Below are positions 18,135 through 27,269 of a DNA stretch of 64,000 bases, piece after piece (position 1 is the stretch's first letter; each line of letters starts with the position of its first letter). The DNA is from Verrucomicrobiia bacterium. Its GTDB lineage: Bacteria > Verrucomicrobiota > Verrucomicrobiia > Verrucomicrobiales > DEV007. The position numbers and the translations under genes are program-made. The stretch lies in contig JAUICH010000023.1 in assembly GCA_030427505.1 (NCBI GenBank), forward strand, positions 1-64,000, written 5' to 3'. The notes beneath the pieces are model-generated. The model did not search any database. It was not told where the DNA came from and saw nothing but the letters and a program-made list of their open reading frames with translations.

Positions 18135-18941
18135 ATGCCGAAGGTATTTGGCTGGCTGTTCGCCGCTTGCTTGCTGATTCTTCCCTGGCTGAGTGCCTGC
18201 GGGCATGGGTCGGAGTTTATCTTTGCCCGGATCAAACCAAGTCCTGACGGGCCGGGCTGGGAGCTGGAGGCCAGCATTGAGTTTCTGGATAATCCGCTGG
18301 TGGAGGATCGTGAGGAGGCGAGGCTGGCGCTGACCGAGGTCTTCCGGTGGGAAGCGGTGACTTTGGGTGTCCCGTGGTGGGAGGAGAGCGCGGAATTGAA
18401 AGACGAGGCGGCACCGGTCCCGATGCCTTCCGCGACTGAAGATGGCGGAACAGAGCACCGGTGGCTGACGGCGCGCTGGTCTTTATCGTCAGAGGGTAAG
18501 GAACGGCAATTGCAAGTGGATCGAAAGACGAAGCAAGCCGTGGTCTTGTGGGAGGTGACTGTAGACCCGGAGGAGGCCCGGTGGCAGATCTTGCTGGCTG
18601 GCGATCACAGTTTTAGCCTGCGGGAGTTGGAAGAGGAATCGGATAAGAATGCGGAAACGAGCGCGGCGAAGAGAGCTATTGAAGACCGGAGTGAAGCGAT
18701 CGGATCGCGGCTGATCGTGTTGGGAGGAGCGGCAGGGGTGTTGTTGTTAGCGGTATCGAGTCTGGCTTTGTTGAAGAGACGTTCTTGGGACGGGGTTCGG
18801 AGCTTGGCTGGGCGTGAGCTCGAGCAGCCCGTTAAACTTGCGGATCGCCGTATGGGCGGCCAGGCCGAACAAATAAAGAAACAAGACAATGTTTCCACCA
18901 GTTCGGCGAAGAGAATCAGTGGCGCAAGCCGGGCTTTATAG
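18135..18941 (+). CDS. Putative lipoprotein with C-terminal membrane anchor
   Basis: This 268-residue protein starts at ATG 18135; an in-frame ATG at 18102 would add 11 residues before the signal peptide. The lipobox LSAC puts the lipid Cys at residue 22. A mostly beta domain (about 25-165) follows, then a charged segment and a second hydrophobic helix at about 202-225 (LIVLGGAAGVLLLAVSSLALL) followed by basic residues. I recognise no family. It is adjacent to the NHL propeller gene and probably co-translated. A lipoprotein with a cytoplasm-facing tail would be tethered to the inner membrane. Alternatively the N-terminus is an ordinary signal peptide. Confidence 0.55.
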   Translation: MPKVFGWLFAACLLILPWLSACGHGSEFIFARIKPSPDGPGWELEASIEFLDNPLVEDREEARLALTEVFRWEAVTLGVPWWEESAELKDEAAPVPMPSATEDGGTEHRWLTARWSLSSEGKERQLQVDRKTKQAVVLWEVTVDPEEARWQILLAGDHSFSLRELEEESDKNAETSAAKRAIEDRSEAIGSRLIVLGGAAGVLLLAVSSLALLKRRSWDGVRSLAGRELEQPVKLADRRMGGQAEQIKKQDNVSTSSAKRISGASRAL

Positions 18942-18983
18942 ATGCGCTGACTTGATCCAACCGCGGAACCCGGCAGAAACTGT

Positions 18984-19979
18984 CTATGTAGAGGGAGCGG
19001 TTTCCTTTTTTCTGCTTCGAAGATGGCAGGTAACTCCGTCGTGAATCAGGCCTGAGAGGGTTAATCCAAGAAATACGTGAATGAAATCAAAGGATTGAGA
19101 TTCATTCATCCAATCAAAGATCAGTCTAGCGGCTAACAGCAGAGCGGTCGCGGCGAAGATAAACTGAGCAGAACCAGGGGTTTCCTGTAGCGCGGTTTGT
19201 CGAACCGTGATGTACAGTAGAAAGAGGGCTGGAGTAATTATTAGGAGGAAATAGCCCGCGAGTTCCAAAGTGGAGGAGATCCCTATTCCGCTACCGGTCT
19301 CGGATCTTGTAAGCGAAATCGTGAACGCGGAAGCACCGGCTAACAGGAATAGGGCCAGGAGTGCGAACCCCAGTTGAGAAACAGAAGTCAGTCCATAGAC
19401 GACTCTCTTTGCCAGATTCAGGTCGCATTTGATGCTTTTCAGTCGCGAAAGGTCTCCCGCAAGCCATGAACGCCGGTTCCCGGCCTCTGAGACCGGCCTT
19501 TGGTTCTCGGAGAATTTACTCTTTACGAATTCGACCGCCGGGCCGGTAAGTAAATGCAGGGGGATGATCTCGTAGCTGTTCTTTCGCAAAAATATCCAAA
19601 GGAAGTTCGAATCGATGCTGAGCTGGTATAGGGTATCCCATCGCCAAGTGGCGTTCCCAAACTCCGAGTGGATGGAGAATCCGAAGTTATCGAAGCCATA
19701 GGTGACTGAGGTGTTTCCGAGGCGTTCGTGTTGTTCTTTGATTCTTTTTATTCCCAACGCGTATGCGTAGAGGGTCAGGGCGCCGGTGATACTCAGAATA
19801 ATACCCAATACAAGAGTGATGATTCCGAAGTTTCCGGAAAGAAATCGTTCCAGGAAAATAAAGGCGACACAGCTCGCGGAGAATGCGGTGAACCAGTAGA
19901 GAAGGTCTCTGCCCCATAATTGGCGAAATGCTTTTCGGCTTTCACTTTCAGCCAATTTTATACTAACTGAAAAACTCAT
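18984..19979 (-). CDS. YcxB-like membrane protein
   Basis: This 331-residue protein has two helices near residues 30-75. A YcxB-like cytoplasmic domain follows (about 90-150, with YGFDNFGFSI, a W-x-W-D-x-L motif and IIPLHLL), then about four more helices and a basic C-terminus. Its role is unknown; YcxB-domain proteins are uncharacterised membrane proteins. It stands alone and convergent to its upstream neighbour. The gene is visibly AT-richer than the rest of the window, which suggests separate acquisition. Confidence 0.6.
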   Translation of the reverse strand: MSFSVSIKLAESESRKAFRQLWGRDLLYWFTAFSASCVAFIFLERFLSGNFGIITLVLGIILSITGALTLYAYALGIKRIKEQHERLGNTSVTYGFDNFGFSIHSEFGNATWRWDTLYQLSIDSNFLWIFLRKNSYEIIPLHLLTGPAVEFVKSKFSENQRPVSEAGNRRSWLAGDLSRLKSIKCDLNLAKRVVYGLTSVSQLGFALLALFLLAGASAFTISLTRSETGSGIGISSTLELAGYFLLIITPALFLLYITVRQTALQETPGSAQFIFAATALLLAARLIFDWMNESQSFDFIHVFLGLTLSGLIHDGVTCHLRSRKKETAPST

Positions 19980-20545
19980 TTTCTCGAACAGGAAGCTTTC
20001 AGATACCGGGCTGATTTATCGATTATGTCCTGTAGAACGATAGGGACGAGACGTGTTTTGAGGGCGAAAAGCTGTATCAGGATAGAAACTCAGCGTGCCA
20101 GCGTCAAGATGGCAATCATCGAGGCTTAGCTTTGAGAGACGCTGAGACGAGTTTTTTTATCGTTGCGGGCGAAGACGTGGCCGTTGGCGTAGGCTGGTGG
20201 AGGTGGAGACGGTCTAGGACTTTGCGCCGGGCTTTCAGCCCTTGAAATAGGGGAGTGTCCAAGATCCTAGGCCTTGCGGCCTAGGCTGGTATGCGGCGGG
20301 CCGTTGGCCCTCGTTGAGTTGAGCGTTTTGACTGATTGGTGGAGAACTAATGGAGGGATGGCTGATGGGTGGGATGGGGTGGGATTTTTTCTTTCTGACT
20401 CTTTTGAGTGGGCGTGGGAGAAGTTGTTTACGCCTGGAAAGCCGATTGGAAGTGGTGGCTGGGTCTCAATAGGCTTGCGTATGCGGCAAGATTGGTGAGA
20501 TTTGGAAAGGGAACGGGTTGCTGGCCGATCTCTGCACTTCTTTCC
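19980..20545. repeat. Intergenic region with palindromic repeat
   Basis: This 566-base gap lies between a minus-strand and a plus-strand gene. Bases 20228-20315 hold a copy of the repeat seen at the window start (GGGCTTTCAGCCC, then CTAGGCCTTGCGGCCTAGG, then GGTATGCGGCGGGCCGTTGGC). The remainder shows no gene or clear promoter. Confidence 0.6.
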
Positions 20546-21460
20546 ATGGCTATTTACCTCGAACAGATCACGCCGCCGCGGGGGCAGTCGATCCGGTTTT
20601 TGCGGTGGAGGGAGAATGCGAATGAGGTGGAGATTTTTGGGGAGGACGCGGCAGCGCCGCAGCGGGTGAAGGGCGCGGGGACGCGATGGCATTTTCATCC
20701 GGAGATGGAGATCACGCTGATCACGAAGGGGGAGGGGACGCGGTTTATCGGGGATCACATCGGCGGGTTTTCGAGTCCGGAGCTGGTGCTGCTGGGGCCG
20801 AATCTGCCGCACTACTGGCGCGGCCCGGAGCGGTCGTCTTCGGGGTATGCGATCCAGTTTCAGTTTCCGCCGGGGCATGCGTTCTGGTCGTTCCCGGAGT
20901 CGGAGCGGTTGGGCCGTTTGTGGCAGCAGGCGCGGCGGGGGATCCGGCTTTTTGACGAGCGGAAGCTGGCGGGGGTGCGCGAACGGATTGAAGCGATGAC
21001 GGGGATGGGCGGCCTGGAGCGGCTGGGGTGTCTGCTTCAGATCTTCGGTCTTTTTCTGAATGCGGCGGAGGACGAGCGGGAACTGCTTTCGGGGCACCCG
21101 CTTTCGGGGGCGAGCAGCCGGAATCCGGATGGGGAGGAGGATAAGATCGCGCAGGCGGTGCGCTACATCCTGGAGCGGTTTCAGGATGACATTGCGCTAC
21201 CCGAGTTGTTGGACCGCCTGGGGATGTCGAAGCCGACGTTCAGCCGGCATTTCAAGAATCAGCTGGGCCGTCCGTTTTCCGCGTTCCTGGGACAGGTGCG
21301 GGTGGACTTTGCGCGTCAACTCCTGGTGCGGACGGACAGCAGCGTGGCGGAGATTGCTTACGAGTCGGGGTTCCGGAACCTTTCGCATTTCAACGCGCTG
21401 TTCCGGAAGTCCCTGGGGAAGTCACCGACTCAGTTCCGGCGGGAGCATCGGGAGGGGTGA
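20546..21460 (+). CDS. AraC-family transcriptional regulator
   Basis: This 304-residue regulator has an N-terminal cupin sensing domain (about 8-110, with RWHFHPEMEITLITKGEGTRFIGDH) and a C-terminal double helix-turn-helix (about 200-300). The second contains the classic SVAEIAYESGFRNLSHFNALFRKSLGKSP form. The start is ATG 20546 (MAIYLEQ); the frame is open further upstream but runs into non-coding sequence. The histidine-rich cupin suggests a small sugar ligand. It is convergent with the sugar operon at 21944-26142, a plausible but unproven target. Confidence 0.85.
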   Translation: MAIYLEQITPPRGQSIRFLRWRENANEVEIFGEDAAAPQRVKGAGTRWHFHPEMEITLITKGEGTRFIGDHIGGFSSPELVLLGPNLPHYWRGPERSSSGYAIQFQFPPGHAFWSFPESERLGRLWQQARRGIRLFDERKLAGVRERIEAMTGMGGLERLGCLLQIFGLFLNAAEDERELLSGHPLSGASSRNPDGEEDKIAQAVRYILERFQDDIALPELLDRLGMSKPTFSRHFKNQLGRPFSAFLGQVRVDFARQLLVRTDSSVAEIAYESGFRNLSHFNALFRKSLGKSPTQFRREHREG

Positions 21461-21943
21461 ATCTTAACCACAGAGAAGATTGACCACAGATGGCGCAGAT
21501 GGCTCAGATAGCTGAATCAGCGGGCGGATGTTGTGGGGTGACTTCGGGAGTTTGGTTCTGCAAACAGACTTGGAGATCTGGCTTCCGAATCAAATTGGAG
21601 CGCAATCCGGTCTTTAAGACCTCTGTGTTCTCAGTGTCCTCTGTGGTTTTCTTTTTTGCCTTAGAATCTCCGGTAGCCGTATTGAGTTCCTTCGGCGCTT
21701 CAGGAGGAGAACCACAGAGGGCACAGAGAATTTTGTGCTTGGGGGGACGCTGGGATGGGATGGACCGCTGATTACGCGGATGCCTCAGATAGCTGAATCA
21801 GCGGGCGGATGGTGTGGGGTGACTTCGGGATTTTGATAGGGTGAATGGACTGAAGGAAAAGGCTCTCGAACAGAGCCAAAGCGACCTTCGCTCTTCAAAA
21901 CATCTGTGTCTATCTGTGTAATCTGCGGTTCCCGATCCGAGGC
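21461..21943. repeat. Intergenic repeats of the ACCACAGAG type
   Basis: This 483-base gap lies between converging genes. It contains several ACCACAGAG/CTCTGTGG-type words (21466, 21483, near 21640, 21711). It also holds a direct repeat of about 50 bases beginning CTCAGATAGCTGAATCAGCG at 21503 and again at 21784, 281 bases apart. Nothing coding was seen. Confidence 0.6.
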
Positions 21944-22975
21944 TTAGAATTCCCGGTAGCCGTATTGGGTTCCGAGGGCCAGGCAGGTTTCTAGGGGTTG
22001 GACGCCTTTGGAGGGGGTGGGGTCTGAGAGGCTGCTGGCGGCGGTGCAGACGGCGCGGCGGAGGCAGTCGGCGGGGGGGAGGTTTTCGTGGATGCCGGTG
22101 AGGTAGCCGGCGGTGAAGGCGTCGCCCGCGCCGGTGGCTCCGGCGATGGCGCCTTCGGGCAGGGTGACGGAGCCCTGGGAGACGGCTTCGCCACTTTCTT
22201 TGGTGACGGTGACGGCGCCTTCGTTGCAGTGGATGACGGCCTGCTGGCGGACGCCGAGGTCGAGGAGGGCGCGGGCGGCGGCGATGAAGTTGGCCGCGGT
22301 GGCGTTGGCGCCGGTGAGATCGGTTTGCAGGATGCGGCCGGCTTCCTGTTCGTTGATGATGAGGTAGTCCGTGTGGGGCAGGGAACTGAGGGCGATGTCG
22401 CGGAAGCGGGGGTTCTCCGTGCTGACGATGTCCACGGCGGTGAGGAGTCCGGCCGCGGTGGCCTTTTCCAGGACGGTGGACGCACCGGTGCGGCCGGTGG
22501 TGTCATCGATCTGATCGAGCGTGTCCAGCAGCATGAGGTAGCCGAGGAGGAAGATGCGGGCCGGGGTCTGGGAGAAGTCGAAGTCGGCGGGGGCGAGCTT
22601 GGCATTCGCGCCGCGCTGGTGGAAGAAGGTGCGCCGGCCGGTGGACACCACGGTCATGGCGTCGGTGAAGGAAGTGGGCGCGGCGTCCGTCTGGCGGAGC
22701 TGGGTGGTGTCGATGCCGGAAGCCTGACAATCCGCCAGGATCCAGTCGCCATCCGGGTCCTGACCCGTCAGGCCGATGGCCTCCAGGGGGTAGGGGACGC
22801 CGAGGGCGACGAGGTCTTTGAGCACATTGTAAGGGCCGCCGCCATTGCTGGAGGAGCCGCCCACGATGCTGGCCAGCATGTCCTGCTCCGGGTAGTGCTC
22901 GATCAGTTTGACGTGATCGACAATGAAGTTTCCCCCGGCGATGAGACCGGCGCGTTCCGTGGGCGGCGTGCTCAT
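21944..22975 (-). CDS. PfkB-family carbohydrate kinase
   Basis: This 343-residue kinase would phosphorylate a sugar or polyol using ATP. N-terminal PfkB features include GGNFIVD and GGSSSNGGGPYNV (residues about 39-51). The C-terminal anion-hole/catalytic signature is GATGAGDAFTAGY with catalytic Asp. The start is ATG at 22975 (MSTPPTERAG); a longer open frame runs back into the preceding gene. It is the last gene of a four-gene minus-strand set with a dehydrogenase, an aldolase and an isomerase, 16 bases after the dehydrogenase stop. The substrate is unknown. Confidence 0.85.
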   Translation of the reverse strand: MSTPPTERAGLIAGGNFIVDHVKLIEHYPEQDMLASIVGGSSSNGGGPYNVLKDLVALGVPYPLEAIGLTGQDPDGDWILADCQASGIDTTQLRQTDAAPTSFTDAMTVVSTGRRTFFHQRGANAKLAPADFDFSQTPARIFLLGYLMLLDTLDQIDDTTGRTGASTVLEKATAAGLLTAVDIVSTENPRFRDIALSSLPHTDYLIINEQEAGRILQTDLTGANATAANFIAAARALLDLGVRQQAVIHCNEGAVTVTKESGEAVSQGSVTLPEGAIAGATGAGDAFTAGYLTGIHENLPPADCLRRAVCTAASSLSDPTPSKGVQPLETCLALGTQYGYREF

Positions 22976-22991
22976 GGTAGTGAGGCTTAGC

Positions 22992-24122
22992 TTATAGCGA
23001 CACCGTGGAGCCGCTGGCCTGGGAGGCGAGGGCGGCGGCGAAGATCTCCTGAGAGGCCACGGCTTCATCCGGCGTGGCGCAGCCGAAGCGGCCGTCGAGG
23101 ACGCCTTCGCGTTCCGCCAGGTAGGCGGCCCACATCTGCTGAATGATATCGGGGAAGCCGACTTCGAAGATGCCGCCGGTGACGGTCTTGAAAGGCACGC
23201 CGAAGCCGAGGTCCGTTTTCTTCCACCACTGATCGCCGGAGCCGCGTTCGAAGGACCAGAAGGTCTTCGGTTCCTTGGTGGAAAAGCGGACGCCGCCTTC
23301 GGTGCCGAGGACTTCGAGGAACCAGGTGTTCGTCTCGCCGGGGGCGAGGCGTTTCATTTCCAGGCGCATGGGCGTTTCCTGGCCGTCGAGATCGATCCAG
23401 GTGTGGAGCATGGCGTTGTCCCAGGTATCGCAATCGGCCATGCCGCCTTTGCCGTCGGGGCGCTGGGGGTAGCCCTTTTGGAGCTGGGCATAGACCGACT
23501 TGGGCCGCCAGCCGAGGCGGAGGGGGACGTGGCAGGCGTGCATGCCGAGGTCGCCGAGCACGCCGATCTCGCCGCAGGTGGCGCTCATGCGTTTCCAGTT
23601 GGCGGCTTTGTCAGGGTCCAGATCGCTGGCATGGTGGAAGCCGGAGACGACTTCCAGGGGACGGCCCAGGACGCCGGACTTCACCAAGGCGATGGCGCGC
23701 TGCACGCCGGGCAGGAAGGGGAACTCCGAACTGCAGCGGACGAAGCGGCCGGAAGAAACGCCAGCGTCGCGAATGCGGCGGGCGGATTCCAGATCGATGC
23801 CGAAGGGTTTCTCCGCGAGGAGATCTTTCCCGGCGTTGAGCACGTCCAGGTAGAGTTTTTCGTGCAACTGGTGGGGCACCGCCACATAGACCACGTCCAC
23901 GTCCGGGCTGGCCAGCATTTCCTGGTAGTCCGTGGTCTTCAGACGGATGGAGGGAATGCGGTCGAACCAACTGAGCGCGGCGGGGTTCAGGTCCGCCACA
24001 GCCACGAGTTCGGGCGTGACGGGCATGTCCAGCAGGGCGCACCAGCGGGCGAAGCAGCTCGCGATTTCCCGGCCCATGAGGCCGCCGCCGATGATGCCGA
24101 TGGATACGGTTTTCGATTCCAT
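22992..24122 (-). CDS. Gfo/Idh/MocA-family oxidoreductase
   Basis: This 376-residue NAD(P)-dependent sugar or inositol dehydrogenase has a Rossmann fold at the N-terminus with GGGLMG (12-17) and the family motif EKPFG, Lys105 being the usual catalytic or substrate-contacting residue. The C-terminal alpha/beta domain carries GDLGMHACH, placing the third-motif His. No signal peptide is seen, so it is cytoplasmic. It lies between the aldolase and kinase genes of the sugar operon. Which carbohydrate it oxidises cannot be read from the sequence. Confidence 0.88.
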   Translation of the reverse strand: MESKTVSIGIIGGGLMGREIASCFARWCALLDMPVTPELVAVADLNPAALSWFDRIPSIRLKTTDYQEMLASPDVDVVYVAVPHQLHEKLYLDVLNAGKDLLAEKPFGIDLESARRIRDAGVSSGRFVRCSSEFPFLPGVQRAIALVKSGVLGRPLEVVSGFHHASDLDPDKAANWKRMSATCGEIGVLGDLGMHACHVPLRLGWRPKSVYAQLQKGYPQRPDGKGGMADCDTWDNAMLHTWIDLDGQETPMRLEMKRLAPGETNTWFLEVLGTEGGVRFSTKEPKTFWSFERGSGDQWWKKTDLGFGVPFKTVTGGIFEVGFPDIIQQMWAAYLAEREGVLDGRFGCATPDEAVASQEIFAAALASQASGSTVSL

Positions 24123-24173
24123 GTCAGGATTGAAAGGTATGTGGTGGGTTTGTCAGGGGGTTAGCACGGAGCC

Positions 24174-25010
24174 TCAGGCGCCTTCCACGAGGGCCAGGGC
24201 TTCGTCCACGCTGGCGTTTTCGTGCAGCATGGCCATGAGGGCGCGGGTGATGCCGGCGGGCTTGTCATGCTGGATGACGTTCCGGCCATAGACAATGCCG
24301 TGCACGCCCTGCTCCAGGAGAGCGGCGGTGCGCTCCAGGATGACGCGGTCGCTCACCTTTCCGCCGCCGCGCACCAGGACGGGAATGCCACCGGCGGTTT
24401 CCACGACTTTGTGGTAGAGGCTGACGTCTTCCGTGGGATCGGCCTTGATGATGTCCGCGCCGAGTTCCACGGCCTGACGAACGAGGTGGGTGATCTTCAC
24501 TTCATCGCCATCCACCATGTAGCCGCCGGCTTCCGAATTGGGCTGGAAGACGAGGGGCTCCACCATCATGGGCATGCCGTAGTAGTCGGACTCTGGCTTC
24601 AGGCGCAGGATGTTTTCCACGCACTGGTCGTGCACGTCCGGCGCGCCGGGAATCTGGAAGAGATTCACGCAGACGCAGGCGGCGTCCAGGCGGACGGCCT
24701 GGAGCATGGTCTCCTCGATCATCCGGCTGAAGCGGGCTTCGGGGAGTTCCTTACCGTAGATGTTCGCCACGTCCGTGCGCAGGACCAGGGCGGGCTTCTG
24801 CTTTCCGGGGATGGATTGCAGGTGCCGGGCCTGGCCGACGGTCAGCTGGATGGCGTCCGGTCCGGCCTCGGCCAGGATGCGGATGACTTCGGGCATGGAC
24901 TCGATGCCCTTCAGGAAGCCGGGCTGGTTGAAGAAACCGTGGTCCACCGCCACGTCGAAGCAGCGGCCGGAAGCGGCATTGAAGAGGCGGTTCAGGCGAT
25001 AGGTTTTCAT
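24174..25010 (-). CDS. Class I aldolase (DeoC/LacD/DhnA-type)
   Basis: This 278-residue TIM-barrel aldolase has a predicted Schiff-base Lys189 in GADIIKADPTED. It carries a substrate-phosphate motif VLVRGGGKVSD (211-221) and AVDHG (21-25) at the first strand, typical of archaeal-type class I fructose-bisphosphate and related aldolases. It probably cleaves a phosphorylated ketose made by the neighbouring kinase. The same scaffold also occurs in autoinducer-2 (LsrF) and tagatose pathways. Confidence 0.82.
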   Translation of the reverse strand: MKTYRLNRLFNAASGRCFDVAVDHGFFNQPGFLKGIESMPEVIRILAEAGPDAIQLTVGQARHLQSIPGKQKPALVLRTDVANIYGKELPEARFSRMIEETMLQAVRLDAACVCVNLFQIPGAPDVHDQCVENILRLKPESDYYGMPMMVEPLVFQPNSEAGGYMVDGDEVKITHLVRQAVELGADIIKADPTEDVSLYHKVVETAGGIPVLVRGGGKVSDRVILERTAALLEQGVHGIVYGRNVIQHDKPAGITRALMAMLHENASVDEALALVEGA

Positions 25011-25086
25011 TATCTAAGGGGAGGAGATCGTCTGGGTATTGGCAAGGTGATTGGATTCCGTAGGCCGGATGGCTCCTTTATGCTGC

Positions 25087-26142
25087 TCAGGCTACACCCA
25101 TCAGGTGGCGCAGCACCAGAGCATCCAGCGCTTCGTAGTCGCGTGCCTCTATCAGGCGTTGTTCCTCCGCTTTGTCAAACGAACGCACCTTGTCCACCAG
25201 GTGGAGGAAGGTGGCGCGGCTGTTTGTGAGGTGGCTGGTCACGACGGGCTGACCGTCCGCCGGGCGCTGGGTGCGCATGGTTTTCACGTCCAGGCCGACG
25301 AATTCGCCATTCCGGCCGTAGCCCCCTTCCTCGAGGACTCGCACCTGGTCGAAAGCGCTGCGCAGGTTGTTCGCGCCAAAGCATTTGTCCTGGTCGAACT
25401 TCAGGCCGTTCTGGTCGTTGAGGTGGACGCTACCCAGCTTGTTGTGCGCCAGGGCGAAGGCCATTTCATCCGAGGGATCGAGGCCGGCGAGCTGGGCGTG
25501 GGCGGTTTCGATGAGGCCGCGCACCCGCTCCGGCGCGTCCGACGCGTAGGCCATGGCGATGGCGTGGCCGATGGTGGGCACGTAGGCGTGGTCCACGGGT
25601 TCGTTCGGCTTCGGCTCGATCCAGATTTCGATTTCCTTGTCGTAGTCGAGCATGCGGTTGAGCGCTTCCAGGAGGCGTTCGTAGGCGACGCGGGAGTTCT
25701 TGGACTGGCGGGAATAGGTGCCTTCGCGCGCCAGCCAGAGGACGATGTTTTTCGTGCCGCAGGCGCGGGCGATATCGATGCACTGGAAGCTGCGGTCCAG
25801 GGCGTACTGGCGGTCGCTGGCGCTGTTGGAGGTGTAGCCGCCGTCGGCGGTTTCCGGCGCGAACCAGAGGCGGGGCGCGACGAACTCCGCCGTCAGGCCG
25901 CGATCCGCGAACATCTTGCCGACGGCTTCGGCCTTGGCGAGGACCTGCTCGGGCGTCTTGTCGTCGATGTCTGGCACCACGTCGTCGTCGTGCAGTTGGA
26001 CGCCTTCAAAGCCGAGCGGCTGATAGAGGTCCAGTTTTTCTTCGAATGAGATATCGCCGCGGACTTTGGGGCCGAAGGGGTCTTCGCCTTCGCTGATGTT
26101 CCAGGGGCCGAAGGAGAAACGGTAGGTAATGGGGTCGGACAT
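25087..26142 (-). CDS. Xylose-isomerase-like sugar isomerase
   Basis: This 351-residue TIM-barrel isomerase resembles xylose isomerase: catalytic-His motif QLHDDD (His51), EPKPNEP (Glu176, Lys178) for metal and substrate, and SVHLNDQNGLKFDQD for the second metal. It is shorter than typical XylA, and the product could act on another aldose such as rhamnose, fucose or an uncommon sugar. It is the first gene of the minus-strand operon, 76 bases before the aldolase. The set isomerase-aldolase-dehydrogenase-kinase suggests aldose to ketose, phosphorylation and cleavage. Confidence 0.78.
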   Translation of the reverse strand: MSDPITYRFSFGPWNISEGEDPFGPKVRGDISFEEKLDLYQPLGFEGVQLHDDDVVPDIDDKTPEQVLAKAEAVGKMFADRGLTAEFVAPRLWFAPETADGGYTSNSASDRQYALDRSFQCIDIARACGTKNIVLWLAREGTYSRQSKNSRVAYERLLEALNRMLDYDKEIEIWIEPKPNEPVDHAYVPTIGHAIAMAYASDAPERVRGLIETAHAQLAGLDPSDEMAFALAHNKLGSVHLNDQNGLKFDQDKCFGANNLRSAFDQVRVLEEGGYGRNGEFVGLDVKTMRTQRPADGQPVVTSHLTNSRATFLHLVDKVRSFDKAEEQRLIEARDYEALDALVLRHLMGVA

Positions 26143-26366
26143 GGTTTTGGTCGGTGAGTGGTGGTGGTTTTGAATTGAATGGGATGTTTAAGAACTGGCG
26201 GCACTTTATCCCAGAGGGAGTAGGCTTCTCTACCACTTGGGCCTCAATGTATGGTGGTATTGTCTCAGTAAGGGGGTTGGTATGATCTAAATCAGGAGAC
26301 TTCAGTGGCGTTGGTAGGCGATGAATAGAAGTATTGCTGTGTGAGATCTTCGGAATAGTCTTCTGA

Positions 26367-27269
26367 ATGATTCGATGCCGACACTCCCGGTCTTGCGGTC
26401 AGATCTTTTACAGAATGGGCGTAATTGTGATGCTAAGCTATTGCTCGGCATCTGGTTCCGAGGCTTTTCAAAAGATCCTCGCCGCGCTTCGCAATCCCGT
26501 CTCCGATCAGGTCTTGGTGGCGGCGCACCGGGGTGGGTATAGCCGGGACCGGGAGGAGGGGGCGCCGGAGAACACGGTGGCGAACATCGAGGTGGCGGTG
26601 AGGAAGGGGTTTGATGGGTATGAGACCGATATCCGGCGGACGCGGGACGGGGTGTTTGTGATCGTTCACGACGATACGCTGGACCGGGAGACGAACGGCA
26701 CGGGGCCGGTGGAGGCGATGGACTTTGCCGGGGTGAAAGCGCTGCGGAAGCGGTATAAGGACGGGTCGCTTTCGGATGAGCCGGTGGCGAGTCTGGAAGA
26801 TTTCCTGGAGGCGGGGAAGGGGCGGATTCTTTTTAAGGCGGACCTGAAGCCGGGGGTGATCGATCACTTTGACGAACTGGCCAGAGAGATCGTGGCGCAT
26901 GGGATGGAGGAACAGGTCATCCTGCGGACGCGGTGGAAAGACGCGGATGCGGTGGAGGCGGCGTTTGAAAGCGGTACGCCACGGGTGAGCGTGATGTTCC
27001 AGGTGGACGCGGCGTGGCAGGTGAAGGCGGCGGTGGAACGTTTTCACCCGGAGACGATCCAGGTGAACCTGGCGAAGGGTGAGGCTCTGTCAGGCAAGAA
27101 GATTGAGGCCATCGCGGCCGCGCGGCGGGCGGGCGTGCTGGTGGAGATGCATTCCTACAACGATCCCGCGCTGTGGGATGAATTGATCGCCCAGGGGGTG
27201 AGGATGTTTCACACGACGGCGCCGGAGGAGACGCTGGAGCATCTCCGGGCGAAGGGGCGGCACTGGTGA
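26367..27269 (+). CDS. Glycerophosphodiester phosphodiesterase family protein
   Basis: This 300-residue GDPD TIM barrel has motifs AHRGG (residues 53-57), PENT, GYETDIRRTRDG and the HDDTLDRETNGTG loop, which hold the metal and the two catalytic His. Such enzymes release glycerol-3-phosphate from glycerophosphodiesters. The N-terminus before residue 40 is poorly conserved; ATG 26415 (MGVIVMLSYC) may be the true start and would leave a short hydrophobic segment, perhaps an export signal. It stands alone, divergent from the sugar operon. Confidence 0.85.
   Translation: MIRCRHSRSCGQIFYRMGVIVMLSYCSASGSEAFQKILAALRNPVSDQVLVAAHRGGYSRDREEGAPENTVANIEVAVRKGFDGYETDIRRTRDGVFVIVHDDTLDRETNGTGPVEAMDFAGVKALRKRYKDGSLSDEPVASLEDFLEAGKGRILFKADLKPGVIDHFDELAREIVAHGMEEQVILRTRWKDADAVEAAFESGTPRVSVMFQVDAAWQVKAAVERFHPETIQVNLAKGEALSGKKIEAIAAARRAGVLVEMHSYNDPALWDELIAQGVRMFHTTAPEETLEHLRAKGRHW

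Noticed and set aside
22976-23068. N-terminal extension of the PfkB kinase
   Set aside because: Proline-rich and overlapping the dehydrogenase gene; the kinase fold starts at the ATG at 22975.
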